Below are positions 1-5,081 of a stretch of DNA of 5,081 nucleotides, in pieces. The notes beneath the pieces were generated by a model, which was not told the DNA's origin, ran no database searches, and saw nothing but the letters and a program-made list of their open reading frames with translations. The stretch's first letter is position 1; every line of letters starts with the position of its first letter. The translations under genes were made by a program, and so were the position numbers. The stretch comes from an uncultured Brachyspira sp. (lineage in GTDB: Bacteria > Spirochaetota > Brachyspiria > Brachyspirales > Brachyspiraceae): the NCBI GenBank assembly GCA_934725655.1, contig CAKVCJ010000154.1, positions 1-5,081 on the forward strand. Direction: 5' to 3'.

Positions 1-775
1 TTCCCAAAAAAGGATCAAATACAAAATCATTTTCATTAGAACTCGCTAATATCAATTTCGCTATTAACTTTTCTGGTTTTTGTGTAGGGTGAGCTGTATT
101 TTCTGGCATTGACCAATATGGAATTGATATATCGTCCCAAAAATTAGACGGGCAAGTGTCTCTGAAGTTTCCATCTTCTGTTTCTATCCAATCTTTTGGT
201 TTTCCTTCTACTCTGTATGGAGCTATTACCTTTCTTCTTATTTTTACAGCATCAACATTAAAAGTATATTTATTTGACAACGTAGCAAACCATATATCTT
301 CCATTCCATTTTTCCAATTATTTTTTGCCCCTCTGCCCTTTTCTCTCTGCCAAGTAATTCTGTTTTGTATGTTAAAATATTTTTCTAATACATTTCCTAT
401 TACAAGGCTTGACTTCCAATCGCAGCATACATAAACCGTAGCATTTTCTTTTAATATAGGAATAATGCTTTCTACCCATAAATTAGTGTATTTCTCATAG
501 CTTAAATTATCTCTGTCTTTAAACTTATATCCATGATAATTTTTTGATATGTTATAAGGCGGATCAACTATCATTAAATCGGCTATATTTTTTTCTATTT
601 TTTTTAATACATCAAAAGTACTTCCATTTATAGTTTTATTTATGATGTCTTCTTTTTTGTATTCTTTTATATTATCATTATCTATAATACATTTGTTTAG
701 ATATGCCTTACCTTCTTTTGTATTTATATCAAAGTCAATAGTTTTGTTTTTGACAGATTTAACTTTTACATCCAT
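1..775 (-). CDS. DNA methyltransferase, beta-type N6-adenine/N4-cytosine family (partial, 3' end off window)
   Basis: 258 codons are visible and the frame is still open at the left edge. The protein transfers a methyl group from S-adenosylmethionine to a base in DNA. Catalytic motif IV is DPPY at residues 71-74, preceded by the hydrophobic strand ADLMIV. HPTQKPEKL (from residue 229) is the motif X region, and FDPFLG (253-258) is the start of the SAM-binding motif I, whose GSG-type continuation is cut off. The order catalytic motif, long middle region (probable target recognition), then motifs X and I is that of the beta group. DPPY rather than SPPY favours adenine-N6 as product, but this is inference. 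The ATG at 775-773 is the earliest possible start, because TAG TAG lies directly upstream in frame. GGGA inside the guaA 3' end may serve as a weak ribosome site. The stop of guaA lies 3 nt upstream, so co-transcription and translational coupling are likely. No cognate restriction enzyme is visible; it could lie beyond position 1, or the enzyme may be an orphan. Target sequence unknown. Confidence 0.93.
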   Translation of the reverse strand, partial: MDVKVKSVKNKTIDFDINTKEGKAYLNKCIIDNDNIKEYKKEDIINKTINGSTFDVLKKIEKNIADLMIVDPPYNISKNYHGYKFKDRDNLSYEKYTNLWVESIIPILKENATVYVCCDWKSSLVIGNVLEKYFNIQNRITWQREKGRGAKNNWKNGMEDIWFATLSNKYTFNVDAVKIRRKVIAPYRVEGKPKDWIETEDGNFRDTCPSNFWDDISIPYWSMPENTAHPTQKPEKLIAKLILASSNENDFVFDPFLG

Positions 776-778
776 CTA

Positions 779-2323
779 CTATTCCCATTCTATAGTAGCA
801 GGCGGCTTTGAAGATATATCATAAACAACGCGGTTAATACCTTTAACTTCATTTATTATTCTGTTTGATATTATACCCAAAACATTATAATCAACTTTAG
901 CCCAATCAGCAGTCATAGCATCAACACTCTCAACGCATCTTACAGCACAAACCTGCTCATAAGTGCGTCCGTCCCCCATAACACCAACACTTTTTACAGG
1001 AAGAAGTATAGCAAAAGACTGCCATAATTTTCTATAAAGCCCAGCCTTTTTTATCTCACTCACCACTATATCATCAGCCTCTTGAAGTATTTTAACTCTT
1101 TCTTCTGTGATATCGCCTAATATTCTAACTGCTAAACCAGGACCAGGGAAAGGCTGTCTGTATACTATGTCTTCAGGTAATTTTAATTCTAAACCTATCT
1201 CTCTAACTTCATCTTTAAATAATTCTCTAAAAGGCTCTAAAAGTTCAAATTTCATGTCCTTTGGAAGTCCGCCTACATTATGATGGCTTTTTATAACAGC
1301 AGAGCTTCCTCTTAATGATACACTCTCTATAACATCAGGATAAAGCGTACCCTGTGCTAAAAATCCTACATTTTCTATCTTTTTAGCTTCATCATTGAAT
1401 ACGCTTACAAACTCATACCCTATTATTTTTCTCTTTTGTTCAGGGTCTGTAACTCCTGCTAATTTATCTAAAAACCTCTTTGAAGCATCAACATAAATTA
1501 AATCAATATTGAAATTGTCCCTAAATACTTCAACAACTTTTTTCTCTTCATCTTTTCTTAATAATCCATTATTAACAAATATACATTTTAATTGCTTGCC
1601 TATAGCTTTTTCTATTAATACTGCAGCCACAGAAGAATCAACTCCCCCAGAAAGCCCAAGTATTACATTTTTATCTCCTACAGTCTCTTTGATTCTTTTT
1701 ATTTCATATTCTATAAAAGAGCCCATATTCCAATTTCTTTCGCATTTACAAATATTAAATAAGAAATTTTCTATGATTTTTATGCCATTTTCTGTATGAA
1801 CTACTTCAGGGTGAAACTGTATAGCATAGATGTTTTTTTGTTTATTTTCTATAGCAGCGAGTTCTGTATTTGGAGTTTTTGCTATAAGTTCAAAACCTTC
1901 TGGAATAGATTTAATACTGTCGCCATGGCTCATCCACACAATATTATTTTTACCGAATGATTTAAATATGCTTTCATGATTAGTAATTTCAATCTCGGCT
2001 TTTCCATATTCGCGTTTTTCTGCACTTTCAACTTTTCCGCCCATAGAATAAACTATTATCTGCATACCATAACATATTCCAAGTATAGGCACTCCTAAGT
2101 TAAATAATTCTTTATCAACTTTAGGAGCATCTTCTTCATACACACTTGAAGGGCCTCCAGAAAGTATTATAGCTTTAGGATTAAACTCTTTTATAAAATC
2201 TATTGAAACATGAAATGGATGAATCTCTGAATAAACATTTAATTCTCTTATTCTTCTTGTTATTAATTGGGTAAACTGAGAGCCGAAATCTAGTATTAAA
2301 ACTTTATCAATATTGTTTTGCAT
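779..2323 (-). CDS. guaA: GMP synthase (glutamine-hydrolysing)
   Basis: Complete, 514 residues, the usual length for bacterial GuaA. It converts XMP, ATP and glutamine to GMP in the cytoplasm, the last step of guanine nucleotide synthesis. Residues 7-190 form the class I glutamine amidotransferase: SGGPSS at 55-60, nucleophile Cys84 in GICYGMQ, and the His171/Glu173 pair in QFHPE. Residues 200-390 form the ATP pyrophosphatase domain with the P-loop SGGVDSS at 225-231. The C-terminal XMP-binding/dimerisation domain contains [12 protein letters not shown] (389-400) and ends with the family signature KPPATIEWE. All catalytic residues are present, so it should be active. The ATG at 2323 is well supported by AGAGGA five bases upstream. 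A methyltransferase gene follows 3 nt after the stop. A candidate promoter and a small leader hairpin lie upstream, in a region shared with the divergent rnpB. Confidence 0.98.
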   Translation of the reverse strand: MQNNIDKVLILDFGSQFTQLITRRIRELNVYSEIHPFHVSIDFIKEFNPKAIILSGGPSSVYEEDAPKVDKELFNLGVPILGICYGMQIIVYSMGGKVESAEKREYGKAEIEITNHESIFKSFGKNNIVWMSHGDSIKSIPEGFELIAKTPNTELAAIENKQKNIYAIQFHPEVVHTENGIKIIENFLFNICKCERNWNMGSFIEYEIKRIKETVGDKNVILGLSGGVDSSVAAVLIEKAIGKQLKCIFVNNGLLRKDEEKKVVEVFRDNFNIDLIYVDASKRFLDKLAGVTDPEQKRKIIGYEFVSVFNDEAKKIENVGFLAQGTLYPDVIESVSLRGSSAVIKSHHNVGGLPKDMKFELLEPFRELFKDEVREIGLELKLPEDIVYRQPFPGPGLAVRILGDITEERVKILQEADDIVVSEIKKAGLYRKLWQSFAILLPVKSVGVMGDGRTYEQVCAVRCVESVDAMTADWAKVDYNVLGIISNRIINEVKGINRVVYDISSKPPATIEWE

Positions 2324-2329
2324 ATTTGT

Positions 2330-2335
2330 CCTCTT
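2330..2335 (-). promoter_or_regulatory. guaA ribosome binding site
   Basis: On the minus strand AGAGGA is followed by CAAAT and then the guaA ATG. The spacing of 5 nt and the purine-rich match to the 16S 3' end are good and fix the start codon. Confidence 0.75.
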
Positions 2336-2341
2336 TTAAAT

Positions 2342-2360
2342 AAAAAGATGATTTCTCATC
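2342..2360 (-). promoter_or_regulatory. Small hairpin with GAAA loop and U-run in the guaA leader
   Basis: The minus strand reads GATGA-GAAA-TCATC (2347-2360) followed by five T (2342-2346), directly upstream of the guaA ribosome site. The stem is only 5 bp with two G-C pairs, so it is weak. It resembles a minimal intrinsic terminator or attenuator, or a 5' stabilising hairpin. No competing fold or ligand site was found, so any regulatory role is speculation. Confidence 0.3.
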
Positions 2361-2378
2361 ATTATGATTAAGTAAACA

Positions 2379-2406
2379 ATATTATATTAAAATAATAAAA
2401 TTTCAA
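2379..2406 (-). promoter_or_regulatory. Candidate sigma-70-type promoter of guaA
   Basis: Minus strand: -35-like TTGAAA (2406-2401), 16 bp spacer, -10-like TAATAT (2384-2379). An overlapping exact TATAAT (2386-2381) has a 14-bp spacing to the same -35. Either would give a leader of roughly 50 nt carrying the small hairpin. In such AT-rich DNA chance matches are common, so confidence is moderate. Confidence 0.4.
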
Positions 2407-2439
2407 TTAATAGTTATCATAATATTTATTAAAAACTAT

Positions 2440-2469
2440 ATGCTTTAGCAAATATACATAATAAAGCAT
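2440..2469. repeat. 8-bp perfect inverted repeat between divergent promoters
   Basis: ATGCTTTA (2440-2447) and TAAAGCAT (2462-2469) are exact reverse complements separated by 14 nt. The element lies upstream of both candidate promoters, so it should be in neither transcript. It could be an operator for a dimeric regulator, a relic terminator, or chance in AT-rich DNA. Confidence 0.35.
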
Positions 2470-2523
2470 TTACTATTTATAATAAAAGCTCTATATATTT
2501 TTAATTAAATTATCAATTTTAGA

Positions 2524-2552
2524 TTGACATTTCATAAGTTTTATAATAGATT
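2524..2552 (+). promoter_or_regulatory. Candidate rnpB promoter
   Basis: An exact TTGACA -35 box (2524-2529) is followed after 17 bp by TAGATT (2547-2552, 4 of 6 matches to the -10 consensus). This predicts a start near 2558-2560, just before helix P1. A better -10, TATAAT at 2542-2547, is only 12 bp from TTGACA and would need a weaker -35 near 2519. Both point to transcription beginning immediately upstream of the RNA. Confidence 0.55.
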
Positions 2553-2561
2553 AATATCTTA

Positions 2562-2903
2562 ATGCGGAGTGGGTAAACGCGGTATTTAATTAACTAATAC
2601 TGAGGAAAGTCCGTACCTTTAAAGGGCTTTGTGCAAGCTAACGGCTTGAAGGCGAAAGCCTATGGAAAGTGCAACAGAAAATATACCGCCTATTTTATAT
2701 AGGTAAGGGTGAAAAGGCATGGTAAGAGCATACCGCATTTATGGCGACATAGATGGCAGTGTAAACCCCACAAAAGGCAAGAGCAAAAAGAAACCGATTG
2801 CCCTTTTCACAAAGGTTTCAGGTAGCTCGCTTGAGTATTGCAGCAATGTAATATCTAGATAAATGTTTACCTTAAATGACAGAATACGGCTTATAGCTCC
2901 GCT
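2562..2903 (+). ncRNA. rnpB: RNase P RNA, bacterial type A
   Basis: This is the catalytic RNA subunit of RNase P, which trims the 5' leader from tRNA precursors. Conserved blocks seen: GAGGAAAGTCC (2602-2612), ACAGAAAATATACCGCC (2674-2690), AGGTAAGGGTGAAAAGG then GGTAAGAGC (2701-2729), the GGT that pairs with tRNA CCA (2821-2823), and GACAGAATACGGCTTATAG (2878-2896). Helices that close: P1 2564-2569/2897-2902; P2 GGTAAAC 2572-2578/GTTTACC 2865-2871; P3 2582-2586/2596-2600; P4 CCGTA 2611-2615/TACGG 2885-2889, differing from E. coli CCGGG/CCCGG on both sides; P5 2616-2620/2773-2777; the P6 pseudoknot AAAGGGC 2621-2627/GCCCTTT 2800-2806; and a GAAA-capped hairpin at 2650-2661. P6 and the overall plan indicate type A. 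Ends are set by P1 and are uncertain by a few bases. It is the only gene here on the plus strand. Confidence 0.96.
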
Positions 2904-2908
2904 TTTTT
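2897..2908 (+). terminator. Probable 3' end of rnpB (P1 strand plus U-run)
   Basis: CTCCGC, the 3' strand of helix P1, is followed directly by six T (2903-2908). The local hairpin is not self-contained, because its partner lies about 330 nt upstream. Termination would therefore rely on the long-range P1 stem or on downstream processing. Confidence 0.45.
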
Positions 2909-2966
2909 ATTTATTATAACTACATTAATAATCGATAATCTTAGCTATTTTGTGTAATTAAAAATA
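2909..2966. other. Convergent rnpB/batE intergenic gap
   Basis: 58 bp of AT-rich DNA separate the 3' end of the RNase P RNA from the stop of the batE C-terminal half. I see no convincing hairpin plus U-run serving the leftward bat transcript. Confidence 0.5.
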
Positions 2967-3245
2967 TTATATCTTTTCTAAATCTTCTTTGCTAACCCAT
3001 CCTTTTGATATACCTTTAACATAATACCAATTAGATGACTCTTTAACAACTCTAAATTTCTCACCTTCATATACACTCGAAACAATCTCAGACTTTACAC
3101 TGCTTCCGCTATATATATTGGTGTTTCTAATAATTATAATATAATCTGATTTTATAGTGTTATATAAATATATAGAAAAGATAAGTAAAATAATAGAACT
3201 AATAAGTAATAAAAAATTAATGTTTTTCTTTTTAATAAATAACAC
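2967..3245 (-). CDS. BatE-like protein, C-terminal half: membrane segment plus bacterial SH3 domain (frameshifted part)
   Basis: 92 residues if read from the GTG at 3245. One hydrophobic segment (about residues 9-30, LLLISSIILLIFSIYLY) is followed by a bacterial SH3-like domain (about 35-92) with the typical run from RNTNIYSGSS through YEGEKFRVV and NWYYVKG to GWVSKEDL. Such domains usually bind peptides or cell-wall glycans. I doubt this is a separate gene. The GTG has no ribosome site, the coding frame stays open without an ATG back to a TGA at 3312-3314, and the region overlaps the TPR gene by 94 bp in the -1 frame. The family's usual architecture, TPR repeats then membrane segment then SH3, is restored if the two halves are joined, giving about 225 residues. 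Last gene of the bat cluster; it converges on rnpB. Confidence 0.7.
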   Translation of the reverse strand: MLFIKKKNINFLLLISSIILLIFSIYLYNTIKSDYIIIIRNTNIYSGSSVKSEIVSSVYEGEKFRVVKESSNWYYVKGISKGWVSKEDLEKI

Positions 3246-3643
3246 AAATAAAAATGCACTAAAAATACAAATAAAACTAAACTCATATAAAAACCAATTA
3301 TATAAAAAGAATCATAATCTTTTCTTTCAGTTATTTTATTTATATTGTTTTTAATTTCCTTATCGAAAGGCTTTATGTTTAAAGCCCTCTCATACCATAA
3401 CACAGCATAACCATTACTATTAATCTCATAATATGAAGAAGCCAAATTATAATACAAATCTTTAGATACAACATTAGAGCTTATTAAATTAAGATATAAA
3501 TTATTAGCCTCTATGTATCTGCCTTGATTATATAAATCATTTGCATCTTTAAATATATTATTAATATTTTCTAAATCATTTTGAGCAAAAAGGAAATTGC
3601 ATCCAAAAAGCAAAAACATTATAATAATTTTTTTTATACACAT
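3152..3643 (-). CDS. batE: BatE-like TPR protein, N-terminal half (probably frameshifted)
   Basis: 163 residues from the ATG at 3643, 14 nt after the batD stop, so in one operon with it. Residues 1-20 form a signal peptide ending FLFA before Gln21; LFGC at 12-15 is a less likely lipoprotein signal. Residues 25-100 hold two TPR units: FKDANDLYNQGRYIEANNLY, then DLYYNLASSYYEINSNGYAVLWYERAL ending NIKPFDKEI. Membrane segments follow. TPR units are protein-docking modules, and in Bat operons BatE is thought to act with BatA, BatB and BatD at the cytoplasmic membrane or periplasm; its exact role is unsettled. The frame stops at 3152 inside a hydrophobic stretch, while the -1 frame carries on into an SH3 domain expected in the same protein. 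A one-base loss between about 3155 and 3311 would explain this. No strong ribosome site precedes the ATG; coupling to batD is possible. Confidence 0.75.
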   Translation of the reverse strand: MCIKKIIIMFLLFGCNFLFAQNDLENINNIFKDANDLYNQGRYIEANNLYLNLISSNVVSKDLYYNLASSYYEINSNGYAVLWYERALNIKPFDKEIKNNINKITERKDYDSFYIIGFYMSLVLFVFLVHFYLCYLLKRKTLIFYYLLVLLFYLSFLYIYITL

Positions 3644-3657
3644 AAATAAAAGCCCGC

Positions 3658-5081
3658 TTACTTCTTTTTGTTAATACTACTAATTATCTCAATAGCCTTA
3701 CTATGATAATCTATATTTTCAGTCGATTTATTTCCAGAATAAAGCTCCATTTCGCAGGAATCTATTATGGACTTTATTTCTTTTATTTTTTCTTCTTCTA
3801 CTTTGCCCTTTAATTCCAAATAAATATCTTTGGAGTTTGTATTTAATTTCTTTTTAATCTCTTTTTCAATATAGGAAATAACACTTTTGCAATACTCTTC
3901 TCTATTTCTTTCATTATAATTTGAAATCATAATGCTAATGCCAGATTCTTTATTATTATTGGGTGTAGATAAAGCCAATGTTTTAATCTTTTTTGAAAAT
4001 ACTATAACAAAAGAAAATATCATTAAAATAAATATATAAATATAAATAATATTAATATTTAACAAATTAAAAGGCTTTTCATTTTTAATATAAGTATCTT
4101 TAATATTAATGATATTAGGCTGATTATTATTATCAACAAATAAAGAAGAGCCAATATTTCCGCCAATCATAGTAAAAGATATATCTTCTGAATAAATATT
4201 ACTATAACTTTCAGCCTCTGGAGAAAAATAACAAAAAGCTATATTTGACAAACTAAACTCTCCGCTATTAGTAGCAACCATCACATATTGTTTTGTCTTT
4301 TTAGCCATCATTCTCTCATCTTCAAACCAATTAGTTTCATAAGTTTTAGGCTGATAAACAGAAAAATATTTATTTATGTTTGTATCAATACTAGGCATAT
4401 TTATAATAGAAGTATTACCCTCTCCAAAAACCTCCAAACTAACAACAACCTCTTCGCCTATTTTTAAATTAGTTTTATTAGCCTTAACAGTAAACTCAAA
4501 CTCTCCGACACCTCCAGAAAAGTTTTTGTAGCCAGTATTATCAGGAAGAGGAAGCACCTTTATATTATACTCTTCTTCTCCATAAAGTTCTCTATCAAAA
4601 AACATATTATTCTTTTCAAAAACAAACTCAGTAGTGATAATATTTTTTTCTCCGTCTTTTAAAGCATATAGAACCTCTTTTTTTAACGGTATAACACTCA
4701 CCCTTTTTCCATCAATTATCTCTGTAAAAGAATTATACTCAGAAGAATCCGTATAAGAAATAAAATCTGTTCTATCAGCTATTTTAGATATCCCAACCAC
4801 ATTAACAGGAATATGAGTATATGCTTTTTGCGTAATATATATAGGCTCATACAGATATACTTCCTTTTTATTTATGGTGTTTTCAACATGTATATCTTCA
4901 GAATAATTCATAAAACTGTCAAAAGAATCAGAATTAGGAGCATCATTTTGTCTTGTTCTAACGGGCTCATCTACAACCTCTAAAGTAACAGCATTTGCCT
5001 TATAGGTTGTATTATCTATTTTTACAGTGATATTATCTATTTTATATATCCCCACTCTGTTTGCCACATAAGTATAGCTAT
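3658..5081 (-). CDS. batD: BatD-like protein (Bat/aerotolerance operon; partial, 5' end off window)
   Basis: The frame is open through the right edge. A GTG at 5067 is preceded in frame by codons for SYTY, and SYTYVANRVGIYKI reads as the inside of a beta-sandwich domain, so the true start is outside the window. Numbering from that GTG, residues 1-32 end a first domain (VKIDNTTYKANAVTLEV). Residues 65-175 form a second, opening KKEVYLYEPIYI. Residues 190-302 form a third with the BatD-like run GEFEFTVKANKTNLKIGEEV, then NKYFSVYQP and SGEFSLSNIAFCYFSP. One membrane segment (about 338-358) is followed by KKIK and a roughly 110-residue, charged, helical C-terminal domain. By the positive-inside rule the beta domains face the periplasm. 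BatD belongs to a cluster with MoxR ATPase and VWA proteins, linked to stress or oxygen tolerance in Bacteroides and Leptospira; its molecular function is not firmly known. batE begins 14 nt after the stop. Confidence 0.85.
   Translation of the reverse strand, partial: SYTYVANRVGIYKIDNITVKIDNTTYKANAVTLEVVDEPVRTRQNDAPNSDSFDSFMNYSEDIHVENTINKKEVYLYEPIYITQKAYTHIPVNVVGISKIADRTDFISYTDSSEYNSFTEIIDGKRVSVIPLKKEVLYALKDGEKNIITTEFVFEKNNMFFDRELYGEEEYNIKVLPLPDNTGYKNFSGGVGEFEFTVKANKTNLKIGEEVVVSLEVFGEGNTSIINMPSIDTNINKYFSVYQPKTYETNWFEDERMMAKKTKQYVMVATNSGEFSLSNIAFCYFSPEAESYSNIYSEDISFTMIGGNIGSSLFVDNNNQPNIINIKDTYIKNEKPFNLLNINIIYIYIFILMIFSFVIVFSKKIKTLALSTPNNNKESGISIMISNYNERNREEYCKSVISYIEKEIKKKLNTNSKDIYLELKGKVEEEKIKEIKSIIDSCEMELYSGNKSTENIDYHSKAIEIISSINKKK

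Larger units (their letters stand above)
2324..2561. other. Divergent guaA/rnpB intergenic region
   Basis: This 238-bp, very AT-rich stretch separates the guaA start (leftward) from the RNase P RNA (rightward). I see no open frame with a ribosome site. It should carry both promoters; candidates, a leader hairpin and an inverted repeat are listed separately. No purine riboswitch-like fold was recognised. Confidence 0.7.

Noticed and set aside
156..434. Open frame of 92 codons on the plus strand
   Set aside because: It lies antisense within the methyltransferase gene, which has clear family motifs in the other strand; no ribosome site and no recognisable product.
642..824. Open frame of 60 codons on the plus strand
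   Set aside because: It spans the methyltransferase start and guaA end on the opposite strand; the residues are the hydrophobic pattern typical of a reverse-strand shadow in AT-rich DNA.
1509..1799. Open frame of 96 codons on the plus strand
   Set aside because: It is fully antisense to the conserved ATP pyrophosphatase domain of guaA.
2324..2440. Purine (guanine) riboswitch controlling guaA
   Set aside because: The leader from the candidate promoter is only about 50 nt and shows just one 5-bp stem; the three-way junction with two conserved loops is absent.
2931..2948. Possible terminator palindrome around TCGA in the rnpB/batE gap
   Set aside because: The arms stop matching almost immediately outside the TCGA core, and no U-run follows on the minus strand.
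3152..3311. Programmed -1 ribosomal frameshifting in batE
   Set aside because: No canonical X XXY YYZ slippery heptamer was found in the correct frame in the overlap (T TTT TAT and A AAA AGA fail at the second codon), so a mutation or sequence error is more likely.
3157..3354. Open frame of 65 codons on the plus strand
   Set aside because: It is antisense to the batE membrane region; Lys/Asn-rich low complexity is the mirror of Phe/Leu/Ile-rich coding on the minus strand.
5065..5067. GTG as start codon of the BatD-like gene
   Set aside because: The frame stays open upstream to the edge (SYTY), there is no ribosome site, and the first residues are the middle of a beta-sandwich domain, so the gene is cut by the window.

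Overview
The window is AT-rich throughout. Its gene set and protein style (Lys/Asn/Ile-rich, TTA/AAA/ATA codons) suggest a host-associated spirochaete, most likely Brachyspira. This is an inference from composition, the Bat-type genes and the form of the RNase P RNA; no similarity search was possible.

Layout from left to right. (1) Positions 1-775, minus strand: a beta-type DNA methyltransferase, probably adenine-N6, running off the left edge just after its SAM-binding motif begins. (2) Positions 779-2323, minus strand: guaA, a complete 514-residue GMP synthase. The methyltransferase ATG follows the guaA stop after only one extra in-frame TAG, so the two are very probably co-transcribed. (3) Positions 2324-2561: a 238-bp divergent intergenic region with a candidate guaA promoter, a small hairpin in the guaA leader, an 8-bp inverted repeat and a candidate rnpB promoter. 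(4) About 2562-2902, plus strand: rnpB, the RNase P RNA, recognised from its conserved core, several self-consistent helices including the P6 pseudoknot, and a 3' U-run. (5) Positions 2967-3643, minus strand: a BatE-like gene split over two reading frames (TPR half and SH3 half), apparently by a one-base frameshift. (6) Positions 3658-5081, minus strand: a BatD-like membrane-anchored protein whose start lies beyond the right edge.

The window joins three unrelated blocks: purine synthesis plus DNA methylation, tRNA 5'-processing, and the tail of a Bat ("aerotolerance") operon. In the known Bat arrangement, MoxR ATPase and VWA-domain genes (batA, batB) lie upstream of batD and batE; here they would lie beyond position 5081. 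The strongest oddity is the broken batE reading frame. I found no convincing new system: no CRISPR array, tRNA, insertion sequence or phage gene is visible.
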